A DNA stretch of 43,931 bases, taken from assembly GCA_910587105.1 (NCBI GenBank), contig CAJUMB010000027.1:1-43931 (forward strand). The letters are read 5' to 3'. This stretch comes from an uncultured Lachnospiraceae bacterium (GTDB taxonomy: Bacteria > Bacillota > Clostridia > Lachnospirales > Lachnospiraceae). A program made the position numbers and the translations under genes. Within the stretch, counting starts at the first letter, position 1; every line of letters starts with the position of its first letter. Below the pieces are notes generated by a model. That model saw nothing but the letters and a program-made list of their open reading frames with translations, had not been told where the DNA came from and ran no database searches. Positions 16,970-25,483 of this stretch are shown here, piece by piece.

Positions 16970-18067
16970 CTACCTCTGCACTCTGGCCCCGGCTCCAGCC
17001 ACCACCGCCTCCACCTCTTTTCTGCTGGCCATGGTGGTATCCCCCGGTGTAGTCATGGCCAGCGCACCATGGGCAGCTCCATAATTAACTGCTGTCTCAG
17101 CGTCGCCTGTGGTCATCAGTCCATAGATCAGTCCAGATGCAAAGGAATCTCCGCCGCCCACACGGTCCATGATCTCCAGCCCTTTGTAGTCCGTAGCTTT
17201 GTAGATTTGTCCGTCAGACCAGCAGATGGCGCTCCAGTCATTTACTGTGGCTGTCTTTACCTGGCGCAGTGTTGTGGCCGCAGCTTTAAAATTGGGATAT
17301 ACCTCCGCCGCATGATTGATCATTTTCTTGTACCCGTCCAGATTCAGCTCTTTTAAATTCTCATCATTCCCCTCAATTTCAAAGCCAAGACAGGCCGTAA
17401 AGTCTTCCTCATTCCCGATCATTACATCCACATATCTGGCAATTTCTCCATTCACTTCCCGGGCTTTTTCCAGTCCTCCCATGCCACTCCACATAGATGG
17501 TCTGTAATTCAGGTCATAAGAGACCACTGTGCCGTATTTCTTCGCTGTCTGAATGGCCTCAAGGGCCGTGGCTCCTGCCTGTTCAGACAGCGCCGCATAG
17601 ATTCCCCCTGTATGCAGCCAGCGCACGCCTAACTCCCCGAAAATATATTCGAAGTCAAAATCCTGGGGAACCGCTTTGGAGATTGCCGTATTTGCACGGT
17701 CCGAACACCCCACTGCCCCACGGATGCCAAAGCCCCTCTCCGTAAAATTCAATCCGTTCCGGCAGACTCTTCCGATTCCATCGGTTTTCATCCATTTGAT
17801 CAGAGACGTGTCCACACCGCCCTGGAGAATCAAATCCTCCATCAAAAGCCCCACTTCATTCTCCGCAAAGGCGGTAATCACCCCTGTTCTCATGCCAAAA
17901 CATCTGCGGAGCCCTCGGACAACATTATATTCTCCGCCGCCTTCCCACACACGAAAGCTCCTCGCTGTCCGAATCCGACCTTCCCCTGGGTCCAGCCGCA
18001 GCATAACCTCACCCAGTGAAACGGCGTCATATCTGCATTCCTTTTCCGGCCTCAAATTTAATTCCAT
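16970..18067 (-). CDS. PfkB-family sugar kinase, probable 2-dehydro-3-deoxygluconokinase (kinase 1)
   Basis: Probably phosphorylates 2-keto-3-deoxygluconate (KDG) or a close keto-deoxy sugar acid to the 6-phosphate that the neighbouring aldolase splits. The 365-residue protein has the PfkB N-terminal region SLGEVMLRLDPGEGRI with the substrate-side GGGEYNVVRGLRR, and the C-terminal signature DRVGGGDSFASGLIYG with the catalytic Asp of GGGD near residue 310. It is the last gene of the gntP-to-eda operon. A second, divergent kinase of the same family is encoded at 18818-19906, so the two may serve different stereoisomers. Confidence 0.85.
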   Translation of the reverse strand: MELNLRPEKECRYDAVSLGEVMLRLDPGEGRIRTARSFRVWEGGGEYNVVRGLRRCFGMRTGVITAFAENEVGLLMEDLILQGGVDTSLIKWMKTDGIGRVCRNGLNFTERGFGIRGAVGCSDRANTAISKAVPQDFDFEYIFGELGVRWLHTGGIYAALSEQAGATALEAIQTAKKYGTVVSYDLNYRPSMWSGMGGLEKAREVNGEIARYVDVMIGNEEDFTACLGFEIEGNDENLKELNLDGYKKMINHAAEVYPNFKAAATTLRQVKTATVNDWSAICWSDGQIYKATDYKGLEIMDRVGGGDSFASGLIYGLMTTGDAETAVNYGAAHGALAMTTPGDTTMASRKEVEAVVAGAGARVQR

Positions 18068-18104
18068 GATTTATCTTCCCTGCCCTCGTTTTCACAATTT
18101 TTTA

Positions 18105-18746
18105 TTATTTCTTGCGGACAGATGCCGCCAATTCCACCGCCTCTTTGGTCAGCTGACGGATCTTGTCAAATTTACCTTTCTTAATCAAATCGCCTTTCAC
18201 CATCCAGCTTCCTCCACAGCAGACAACCTGGTCACAGCTGAGATATTCCTTAAGATTTTTGGTATTGATTCCGCCTGTGGGCATAAATTTCATCTTCGTA
18301 TAAGGTGCCGCCAATGCTTTGATCATAGCCGTGCCTCCTGCCTGTTCCGCCGGAAAGAATTTAACCACATTGATGCCGCGCATAAAGGCCTGAGCCGCCT
18401 CAGTAGGAGTGATGCATCCAGGAAATACCGGAATATTTTTCTCCAGACAATCATCCACCAGTTCCGGTATAAATCCTGGACTTACGATGAATTCCGCACC
18501 TGCCGCCACAGCCCGCTCTGCCTGTTCCACTGTCAGCACTGTTCCTGCCCCTACCACCATATCCGGATACTCCCTGCTCATCAGCCGGATAGACTCCTCT
18601 GCCGCTTCTGTACGGAAAGTCACCTCAGCACAGGGGAGCCCGCCCTCTATCAGCGCCTCTGCAAGAGGAACCGCATCTTTAGCCTCCTCCAGCACAACTA
18701 CCGGCACCACTCCATAACCGTAAAATTTTTCTGTTATTTTTTCCAT
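18105..18746 (-). CDS. eda: KDPG/KHG aldolase (2-dehydro-3-deoxyphosphogluconate aldolase)
   Basis: Cleaves 2-keto-3-deoxy-6-phosphogluconate to pyruvate and glyceraldehyde-3-phosphate, the last step of the Entner-Doudoroff route. The 213-residue class I aldolase shows the catalytic glutamate in CAEVTFRTEAA near residues 40-48, GAGTVLTVEQAERA, FIVSPGF, PGCITPTEA, and the Schiff-base lysine in NVVKFFPAE near residue 133. It lies between two kinase genes in one operon. A remnant of the family A element left end (AGAGTGTCTTAAAAATTATG) is visible at about 18759-18778, in the gap before the upstream kinase gene. Confidence 0.94.
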   Translation of the reverse strand: MEKITEKFYGYGVVPVVVLEEAKDAVPLAEALIEGGLPCAEVTFRTEAAEESIRLMSREYPDMVVGAGTVLTVEQAERAVAAGAEFIVSPGFIPELVDDCLEKNIPVFPGCITPTEAAQAFMRGINVVKFFPAEQAGGTAMIKALAAPYTKMKFMPTGGINTKNLKEYLSCDQVVCCGGSWMVKGDLIKKGKFDKIRQLTKEAVELAASVRKK

Positions 18747-18817
18747 AGTTCCCTCCTAAAGAGTGTCTTAAAAATTATGCGCCTGCTATTTCCACATCTT
18801 TGGCCCAAGCTCCACAG

Positions 18818-19906
18818 CTACCTCCTGATATCATAATTCATATTCATCAGATTTCTAATTGCCGCCGCATCATCTGTGATATTAGCATCCCCGTGAATCG
18901 TATGTTTCAGAGCACTGCTTGCCACGGCAAAATTCACCATATCCACTGGTGTATAATGATTCATCATTGCATAAATCAGCCCGCTGGCAAAGGCATCTCC
19001 TCCGCCTACGCGGTCAAGAATGTTGAATGTAAACAATCTGCTCTCAAAAGTATGGCCTTCATACCACATATACGCTTTCAAACTGTTCTCACTGCCGCTG
19101 TGAGCATAGCGCACGTGCCGCGCAATGCATTTTAAATTGGGGTACTTGCTCACAAACACCCGAAAGTTCTCATCCTGTTTCTCATAGCCTGGCTGCCGGG
19201 GCATCTCGTCTTTCACGTCCCCTTTGCTGTGGTCATTGTCATCCTTCCAAAGATGATAGGGCTCAATGCCAAATAATACATCCACATAGGGAAGACATTT
19301 GGTACAGAAGTCTCTCGCTTCCTCCCATGTCCAAAGCGTGCTTCGGAAATTCCCGTCAAAGCTGGTGATAATTTTCTTTTCTTTGGCAGTCTTCAGACAG
19401 CGCAGGACCATTTCTCTGCAGTTTGCTCCAAGGGCCGGCGTGATACCACTGAGATGAAGCCAGGTAAATCCCTCCAGCAGCCCATCAAAATCATAAGAGT
19501 CAAAGTCATATTCCGCAATGGCGCTGTTGCTGCGGTCATAGATCACTTTGCTGGCACGGATTCCATAACCGGTTTCCAGATAATACGTTCCCAGACGATG
19601 CGTGGGCGTCTGCTCCGGCGTGCTCAATATGACAGGCGTGCAGTGCACATCATTGCTTCGAAGCATCCTGACAGCACTTTTCCCCAGACTGTTATTTGGC
19701 ACTACTGTAAAAAACGTACTGTCTATTCCCAGATTGGCAAGGGCCAGAGCTATATTCGCCTCGCTGCCGCCATAACTGGCGTCAAAGCTTGCGGCCATCC
19801 TGATTTTTTCATAATTGGGGGGTGTCAGCCGGAGCATGATTTCCCCGATTGTGATAAATTTATGAGAATTATTGTTCTCTTTTAATAATGGATTTGCGTG
19901 TTCCAA
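18818..19906 (-). CDS. PfkB-family sugar kinase, probable 2-dehydro-3-deoxygluconokinase or -galactonokinase (kinase 2)
   Basis: A 362-residue PfkB kinase of the KDG kinase type, homologous to the product at 16970-18067 but clearly diverged. It shows TIGEIMLRLTPPNYEKI, the substrate loop SYGGSEANIALALANLG, and DRVGGGDAFASGLIYA near the C-terminus with the catalytic Asp. It lies between the dehydratase and the aldolase. Having two kinases with one aldolase suggests that two keto-deoxy sugar acids feed the same cleavage step, or that one kinase acts on another substrate. Stereospecificity cannot be assigned from the sequence. Confidence 0.85.
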   Translation of the reverse strand: MEHANPLLKENNNSHKFITIGEIMLRLTPPNYEKIRMAASFDASYGGSEANIALALANLGIDSTFFTVVPNNSLGKSAVRMLRSNDVHCTPVILSTPEQTPTHRLGTYYLETGYGIRASKVIYDRSNSAIAEYDFDSYDFDGLLEGFTWLHLSGITPALGANCREMVLRCLKTAKEKKIITSFDGNFRSTLWTWEEARDFCTKCLPYVDVLFGIEPYHLWKDDNDHSKGDVKDEMPRQPGYEKQDENFRVFVSKYPNLKCIARHVRYAHSGSENSLKAYMWYEGHTFESRLFTFNILDRVGGGDAFASGLIYAMMNHYTPVDMVNFAVASSALKHTIHGDANITDDAAAIRNLMNMNYDIRR

Positions 19907-19936
19907 CTCCTCGTCCTCCTAATCGGACATGTCTGC

Positions 19937-21715
19937 TCATTCACTGGGCAGTTTATCAGGACTTTTACAGTAATACTCCAGATAAGCCCCTTTCATAGGA
20001 CTTGCGGCATGCTCACTGAACAGACGCAGCACCCCGCTCTTATATTTTGGCTCACGGGGCTTCCATCTCCTGCGGCGTTCTGTAAGGACTGCGTCCACTT
20101 CTTCGGGGGTTTTTTGTTCTCCCCTGATACCTACGATGTTCAGCTTCCTGGCTGGCACATCAATCTCGATCAAGTCCCCGTCTTCCACCAGGGCAATGGG
20201 CCCGCCTTCTTCCGCTTCCGGGCTGCAGTGGCCGATTACCGGGCCTGTGGATGCCCCGGAAAAGCGTCCATCGGTAATCAGGGCAATGCTCTTTCCCAGC
20301 TCTTTGTCACTGCTGATTGCCTCTGAGGTATAAAACATCTCCGGCATTCCACTGCCTTTCGGCCCCTCATAGCGGATAAATACTGCTTCCCCTTTCTCCA
20401 CACTGCGCTTTATGACAGCGTCCAGACATTCTTCTTCACTGTCAAATGTCCTCGCCCTCAAGACTGCCTTGAACATCTCTTTCGGGCAGGCCGTATGCTT
20501 GATAACTGCTCCCTCAGGTGCCAGATTGCCCTTTAATACGGCAATACTGCCCTCTGTGCCCATAGCATGTTCATACGGACGGATGATATCTTCCCTTGTC
20601 AGTGAAACCTGATAACGCTCATTGAATTCCTCCAGCCATTTTTCACATCTATCATAGAAACCATTCTGCCTCAGCTCATCCAGATTCTCTCCCAGTGTCT
20701 TTCCTGTCACCGTCATCACATCAAGATGGAGCGACTCCCTAATCTCCTCCATGATAGCCGGAACTCCGCCGGCATAATAGAAGCATTCCGCCGGCCAGCG
20801 TCCAGACGGACGGACATCCAGAAGATATCTGGCATTTCTGTGCAGCCTGTCAAATGTATCTCCTGTGATCTCTATATGAAATTCATGGGCAATGGCCGGA
20901 ATATGAAGGAGACAATTGGTACTTCCCGATACAGCGGCATGCACAAGGATTGCATTTTCAAAACTCTCCATGGTGACAATATCACTTGGACGCATATTGG
21001 GCATAGATGCCAGCTTCACCGCCTGCCTGCCAGCTTCCCTGGCAAACGCCAGCAGATCCGGACTCTCTGCAGGCATCAGCGCACTTCCGGGAAGGGCAAG
21101 GCCGAGGGCTTCTGCCATAATCTGCATGGTAGAAGCCGTACCGATAAAAGAACATGCCCCACAACTTGGACAGGCGTTGCATTTTGCCCAGTTCAGCTTC
21201 TCCTCATCAATCTCCCCCCGTTGATACCTGGCACTGTACATCCCCAGCTGTTCCAAAGTCAGCATCTCAGGCCCGGCATTCATGGTACCGCCCGGCACTA
21301 CTACAGAAGGAATATCCACCCTTGCCAGTCCCATGAGATTCCCTGGCATTCCTTTGTCACAGCTGGCCAGATACACACCGGCGTCAAAAGGCGTTGCATT
21401 GGCATGGATCTCAATCATATTGGCAATCATCTCACGGCTGGCCAGACTGTAATTGATTCCGTCTGTTCCCTGGCTTTCCCCGTCACAAATATCTGTACAA
21501 TGATAGCGGGCGCCGTATCCACCTGCCTCCATAACCCCATTGCGTGCTTCCTCCACCAGAACGTTCAGATGCCCGCTTCCCGGATGACTGTCTCCATAAG
21601 TACTTTCAATGATTACCTGCGGCTTTGATAAATCTTCCACTTTCCACCCTGTTCCTATGCGCAGAGGGTCCAGCTCAGGCGCTATTGCGCGCATTTTCTG
21701 ACTTCTCAATTCCAT
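19937..21715 (-). CDS. IlvD/Edd-family dehydratase, probable sugar-acid (aldonate) dehydratase
   Basis: An iron-sulphur dehydratase of 592 residues that probably turns gluconate or a similar aldonate into the 2-keto-3-deoxy acid. Cluster-ligand cysteines are visible in ASCDKGMPGNLMG (near 118) and CNACPSCGACSFIG (near 183); the family's C-terminal loop DGRFSGASTGPVIGHCSPEA is present. Context, between a GntP permease and KDG kinases plus KDPG aldolase and with no branched-chain amino-acid genes, argues for sugar-acid catabolism rather than IlvD proper. Which aldonate is used is uncertain. Confidence 0.88.
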   Translation of the reverse strand: MELRSQKMRAIAPELDPLRIGTGWKVEDLSKPQVIIESTYGDSHPGSGHLNVLVEEARNGVMEAGGYGARYHCTDICDGESQGTDGINYSLASREMIANMIEIHANATPFDAGVYLASCDKGMPGNLMGLARVDIPSVVVPGGTMNAGPEMLTLEQLGMYSARYQRGEIDEEKLNWAKCNACPSCGACSFIGTASTMQIMAEALGLALPGSALMPAESPDLLAFAREAGRQAVKLASMPNMRPSDIVTMESFENAILVHAAVSGSTNCLLHIPAIAHEFHIEITGDTFDRLHRNARYLLDVRPSGRWPAECFYYAGGVPAIMEEIRESLHLDVMTVTGKTLGENLDELRQNGFYDRCEKWLEEFNERYQVSLTREDIIRPYEHAMGTEGSIAVLKGNLAPEGAVIKHTACPKEMFKAVLRARTFDSEEECLDAVIKRSVEKGEAVFIRYEGPKGSGMPEMFYTSEAISSDKELGKSIALITDGRFSGASTGPVIGHCSPEAEEGGPIALVEDGDLIEIDVPARKLNIVGIRGEQKTPEEVDAVLTERRRRWKPREPKYKSGVLRLFSEHAASPMKGAYLEYYCKSPDKLPSE

Positions 21716-21744
21716 AATCTATCTGCTCCCTTCCATTTTAATTT

Positions 21745-21910
21745 CTAGAGCGTGTTTGAAAATTGCTTTATGTCAACCGTGCGTCACAGTTTGTGGGAGA
21801 TTTGTTCCGCATGAGGGCGCTGTAGCGGGCTACAGCAACCGAATAAGGGGCAGATCTGCCGCAAAGTGGGGCGTATGGGTGGCGTGAATGAATTTTCAAA
21901 CACGCTCTAG
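21745..21910. mobile_element. Family A miniature inverted-repeat element, copy 1
   Basis: A 166-bp non-coding element bounded by CTAG, with terminal inverted repeats CTAGAGCGTGTTTGAAAA and TTTTCAAACACGCTCTAG. Inside is an 8-bp hairpin GCTGTAGC-gg-GCTACAGC and the palindrome GGCAGATCTGCC. It differs from copy 2 (39580-39746) by about two positions, so it moved recently. It lies inside the operon between gntP and the dehydratase. A second left end (CTAGAGCGTGTCTTAAA) abuts its right CTAG, suggesting insertion into the end of an older copy. Confidence 0.85.
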
Positions 21911-21927
21911 AGCGTGTCTTAAACGTC

Positions 21928-23286
21928 CTAAGCGAACAACGAGATGACCAATGCCGTCACAAATCCGGTTCCACCCACCAGCGTCTCCATAACTGTCCAA
22001 GTTTTCAGGGTAGTCTTCTCATCCATTCCCACCAAAGACTTTACCAGCCAAAAACCGGAATCGTTAAAATGAGAGCACACTGTTGCCCCGCCTGCCACTG
22101 CTGCCGTGGTACAGGCCAGATATAACGGAGATAACTCTGAAATACCCGGCATGGCCGCGATAATACCCGCTGCCATGGTCATGGCAACCGTAGAGGAACC
22201 TACACAGATTCTCACCAATGCTGCTACGATAAATGCCACTGCCACAATAGGGAGCTTCGCAGAAGATACCGCATTTCCGATCAAATCCCCAAGCCCCGAA
22301 TACTGCAGCATATAACGGAGCACACCACCGCAAGCCGTCACCAGAAGAATCAGTCCTGTGGGCTCCAGGGATTTCGTCATAATCTTTTCCAATTCCTCCA
22401 TGCTATACCCGTGTTTCACTCCCAGAATCAGCATAGCAGCAATTACAGCGATCAGAAGCGCCACAAATGGCTCTCCAAAGAAACCAAAAACCGGTGCAGC
22501 AACACTCAATGCCGGGATAACTCCCGTCACAGAATCCAGAATAATCAACACCAGCGGAATCAAAATAATCCCCACAATCGTCCAGAAATTTGGAAGTTTT
22601 GACTCGTCAAAATCCTCCTGCTGCGCCACATGCTCCGGAACCGGAATCATATATTTATTGCCACAGATAGATCCCCACACAGGCCCTGCTGCAATCATAG
22701 AAAGAGTACCGCAGAAAATGCCTACAAGAATCACCCATCCCAGCTCTACATTTAACATAGTCGCCACCAAAACAGGCCCCGGTGTAGGCGGAATAAATGC
22801 GTGGCCCACTGCCAGCCCCGCCAAAAGAGGAACCGCATAAAACAAAGAGGAACGATTCGTTCTCTTTGCCAATGAAAAAGCCAGGGGAATCAAAATGATC
22901 AGCCCGGCGTCAAAAAATACCGGCATTGCAATGACCAGACCTGTAATTCCCAGTGCCCAGGCCGCTTTTTTATCACCAAACCACTTCACCATACTGACTG
23001 CCAGCGTCTGAGCCCCGCCTGATACTTCCAGGATCGCACCGAACATAGAGCCAAGCCCCACCAGCAGCGCAATTCCTTTTAATGTATTGCCAATCCCATC
23101 ATTGACTGCTGTTACAATATCTTCAAAAGGCATCCCTGCCCCAAGACCTATCACAATCGCACCCACCAGAATAGAAACCATCGCCTGCACTTTGAACTTA
23201 ATAATCAGTAAAAGTAATACTGCAAGACCCGCGCTTGCCGCTATCACCAATCTGGTTGGATTCAATGCCAGTGTCTCACCAGTCAT
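21928..23286 (-). CDS. GntP-family gluconate/sugar-acid permease
   Basis: A polytopic inner-membrane H+ symporter of the GntP family, 452 residues and about 12 hydrophobic segments. Recognisable family stretches are SILVGAIVIGLGAGM, GLGSMFGAILEVSGGAQ, FFDAGLIILIPLAF and GHAFIPPTPGPVLVA. AGGAGG lies just before the ATG. It is the first gene of the sugar-acid operon and is preceded by a perfect 8-bp inverted repeat that could be an operator. Substrate may be gluconate or a related aldonate. Confidence 0.93.
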   Translation of the reverse strand: MTGETLALNPTRLVIAASAGLAVLLLLIIKFKVQAMVSILVGAIVIGLGAGMPFEDIVTAVNDGIGNTLKGIALLVGLGSMFGAILEVSGGAQTLAVSMVKWFGDKKAAWALGITGLVIAMPVFFDAGLIILIPLAFSLAKRTNRSSLFYAVPLLAGLAVGHAFIPPTPGPVLVATMLNVELGWVILVGIFCGTLSMIAAGPVWGSICGNKYMIPVPEHVAQQEDFDESKLPNFWTIVGIILIPLVLIILDSVTGVIPALSVAAPVFGFFGEPFVALLIAVIAAMLILGVKHGYSMEELEKIMTKSLEPTGLILLVTACGGVLRYMLQYSGLGDLIGNAVSSAKLPIVAVAFIVAALVRICVGSSTVAMTMAAGIIAAMPGISELSPLYLACTTAAVAGGATVCSHFNDSGFWLVKSLVGMDEKTTLKTWTVMETLVGGTGFVTALVISLFA

Positions 23287-23322
23287 AACTGTGACCTCCT
23301 CACATTCTGTTATTCTACCCCT

Positions 23323-23348
23323 TATAACATCCCATGCCTTATGTTATA
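23323..23348. promoter_or_regulatory. Candidate operator upstream of the gntP operon
   Basis: Perfect inverted repeat TATAACAT - 10 bases - ATGTTATA, whose centre is about 50 bases before the gntP start. The symmetric AT-rich half-sites are typical of a dimeric repressor such as a GntR-family protein. No regulator gene is present in the window, so the binder is unknown. Confidence 0.5.
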
Positions 23349-23443
23349 GCGGCCTTAAAAACTATCGTACCCGCTTTATTTCCATTCCATACATCTGCTG
23401 AATGATTTCTTCCCACCGCAATGAAATTTCCTATACAACAAAA

Positions 23444-23481
23444 AAACAGGGATTTATTCATAATAGAAACCCTGCTTTTTT
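23444..23481. terminator. Terminator-like hairpin upstream of gntP
   Basis: CAGGG and CCCTG enclose an 18-base loop that can pair further, with A/T runs on both sides so that it reads as a terminator on either strand. It lies 160-200 bases before gntP and no gene ends here. It could be a leader attenuator of the gntP operon, or the terminator of a lost gene. The rest of the 454-bp divergent gap up to 23740 shows no gene. Confidence 0.4.
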
Positions 23482-23640
23482 GCATTAACAATATTTTTTT
23501 ATAGTTCTATAATTCCCACAGCCAGAACCTGCCGGACAGAAATTGTAGTTTGGCTTTGCCTGGTCTGTGCCAGTGCTAGTGCTCTAGCCTGCAGACATAT
23601 CTCCTATCCCGCCGCTTTGCAAAACTTTCACAGAAACCAT

Positions 23641-23670
23641 TTGCCAATCAGGCAGCTGGCGCGTTATAAT
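23641..23670 (+). promoter_or_regulatory. Promoter of the CYTH gene
   Basis: TTGCCA and a consensus TATAAT separated by 18 bases, about 70 bases upstream of the ATG at 23741. Confidence 0.6.
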
Positions 23671-23740
23671 CAAACTAGAACGTGTATTAAGTAAGATTTC
23701 GAACAATTTTTAAGCATCTTTACAAAAAAGGAGACTACAC

Positions 23741-24202
23741 ATGGAAATCGAAAGGAAATATCTGATAAAAAAAGAACGTCTGCCCCAGAATCTGGATACC
23801 TTTCCCCATTTGGAAATCGAACAGGCCTATCTGTGTACAGAACCGGTCGTCCGCATCCGCAGACAGGACACCGCCTATTACCTGACCTACAAGTCCAAAG
23901 GCCTGATGGTCCGTGAGGAATACAACCTTCCTCTGACCGACGAATCCTACAATCATCTGCGTGAAAAAGCAGACGGAATCCTTATCCAGAAAACCCGTTA
24001 TCAGCTTCCTCTCCCACAGAATTTAACCATCGAATTGGATGTGTTCCACGGCAGATACGAAGGGCTGTTACTGGCAGAAGTAGAATTTCCCGATGAAACT
24101 TCCGCCCAGGAATTCGTTCCTCCTGACTGGTTCGGAAAAGATGTGACCTTCTCCTCCTGCTACCACAACAGCACCCTAAGCCAGGGACTCTCTCACATTT
24201 GA
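23741..24202 (+). CDS. CYTH domain protein (triphosphate tunnel metalloenzyme family)
   Basis: A 153-residue protein of the CYTH/TTM superfamily, enzymes that act on triphosphates such as inorganic tripolyphosphate, thiamine triphosphate or ATP. The N-terminal ExExK hallmark is MEIERKYLI. Later basic and acidic strands (VVRIRRQDTAYYLTYKSK, TIELDVFHGR, LLLAEVEF) supply the charged residues lining the tunnel. GGAG precedes the ATG. Its 3' end overlaps the convergent proC by ten bases. The substrate cannot be determined here. Confidence 0.9.
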   Translation: MEIERKYLIKKERLPQNLDTFPHLEIEQAYLCTEPVVRIRRQDTAYYLTYKSKGLMVREEYNLPLTDESYNHLREKADGILIQKTRYQLPLPQNLTIELDVFHGRYEGLLLAEVEFPDETSAQEFVPPDWFGKDVTFSSCYHNSTLSQGLSHI

Positions 24203-24987
24203 CGGGATTTTTCTGCACATGCCCGGGACGCCTCTATAATACTGCTGCGGAATCCCCTTTCTTCCAGCACCTGGACAGCCGCAATGGTGGTGCCCCCGGG
24301 TGAACATACCATATCTTTTAATTCACCTGGGTGCATTCCTGTCTCCAACATCAATTTCGCGCTGCCATAAACAGCCTGTGCAGCAAATTCATAGGCCATC
24401 TTTCTGGGCATTCCGTCTGCCACCGCCGCATCAGCCAATGCTTCAATGAACATAAATACAAATGCTGGGGAACTGCCGCTGACCGACACCACCGCATCCA
24501 TCATAGACTCCGGAACCACCTCTGCCCTGCCAAAACTTTCGAAAATCCTGCTGACCATGCGCAATTCTTCCTCTGTGACATTCTCATTGGCACAGATGCC
24601 CGTCATTCCCGCTCCTGCCTGAGCAGGCGTGTTTGGCATGGTACGGACCAGTTTCACATCCTTCACAAAGCATTCCTCCAGCCAATGAATGGTTTTCCCC
24701 GGTGCTATGGTCACAATCAGATGACCGCCTGACACCTGGTCCCGGATCTGCCGGATTACCTGTTGATAATACTGTGGCTTTACCGCAAGCACAATACACC
24801 TGCACTCCTCCACTATGCGCAGATTATCCTGCACCGCCTCAATGCCGAAGGACTCACGTGCCCGCCGGCAGCTTTCCTCTGACAAATCAGAGACAATCAG
24901 ATGCTCCCTGTCCAGCAGTTTCTTATCCAAAATCCCTTTAATCATCGCGGATGCCATATTTCCACCGCCAATAAATCCCAGCTTCAC
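24193..24987 (-). CDS. proC: Pyrroline-5-carboxylate reductase
   Basis: Reduces 1-pyrroline-5-carboxylate to proline with NAD(P)H. The 264-residue protein starts KLGFIGGGNMASAMIKG, a Rossmann dinucleotide-binding motif, has MPNTPAQAGAGMTG in the middle, and the P5CR signature region ELKDMVCSPGGTTIAAVQVLEERGFR near the C-terminus (split here for reading: ELKDMVCSPGG and TTIAAVQVLEE). The start is GTG, with AGGAGG eight bases before it. A degraded family A element end (TTTGAAAACTGCTTTA) lies upstream at about 25033-25048. Confidence 0.95.
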   Translation of the reverse strand: MKLGFIGGGNMASAMIKGILDKKLLDREHLIVSDLSEESCRRARESFGIEAVQDNLRIVEECRCIVLAVKPQYYQQVIRQIRDQVSGGHLIVTIAPGKTIHWLEECFVKDVKLVRTMPNTPAQAGAGMTGICANENVTEEELRMVSRIFESFGRAEVVPESMMDAVVSVSGSSPAFVFMFIEALADAAVADGMPRKMAYEFAAQAVYGSAKLMLETGMHPGELKDMVCSPGGTTIAAVQVLEERGFRSSIIEASRACAEKSRQM

Positions 24988-25075
24988 TTCTTATACCTCC
25001 TTAGCTGCCACAAAACCCGGCCCAAAGCACATTTGAAAACTGCTTTAATAGACCGGGTTTCGCTTCTCAATCTTT

Positions 25076-25477
25076 TCATCTTCCAAACAAGTCTGCCAGC
25101 GGACGTGTTGTATTTTCCAAATTCTGAATTGCCGCATTCAGGCTGTCCAAATCCAGCTGATTCAATTTATCCATCGTCTGACTCATATCCTGCTGACTGC
25201 TTTTTGCCAGCTCATCGATGTCCTTGATAGTTTCCGTCAAATTAATATCTTCCAGTTCATTCAATAACCGGTTGGCACTGCTCAGCGACTGGACTGCCTG
25301 CGGCACTACAAGTACCAAAGCTGCAATCAATGCAATCACAGCAATCCCTGCAATTCCTGTGCCCAGCCTGGACAGCCGCAATTGCCGCTTCATCACTTTC
25401 AGCTGTTCACGAAGCAATGTTTCTGTACTCACACCATCTCTGCTTTGTTCTTCATACATATCGTCAATCCTCAACAT
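25076..25477 (-). CDS. Small membrane-anchored protein of unknown function
   Basis: A 133-residue protein with one strong membrane segment (about 41-63, GIAGIAVIALIAALVLVVPQ) after a short charged N-terminus, followed by an acidic, probably helical or coiled-coil, region rich in Leu, Asp, Gln and Asn. The topology suggests a single-pass protein with the C-terminal helix outside. An alternative start six codons later (MYEEQSRDG) has a better ribosome binding site (GAGG at nine bases). It lies six bases after the lytic transglycosylase gene and is probably co-transcribed with it, which hints at a cell-envelope role. I do not recognise the family. Confidence 0.7.
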   Translation of the reverse strand: MLRIDDMYEEQSRDGVSTETLLREQLKVMKRQLRLSRLGTGIAGIAVIALIAALVLVVPQAVQSLSSANRLLNELEDINLTETIKDIDELAKSSQQDMSQTMDKLNQLDLDSLNAAIQNLENTTRPLADLFGR

Positions 25478-25483
25478 ACGGTC

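Noticed and set aside
19937..21715. Annotation as dihydroxy-acid dehydratase of branched-chain amino-acid synthesis
   Set aside because: The operon contains only sugar-acid transport and catabolism genes, so an aldonate dehydratase is the better reading.
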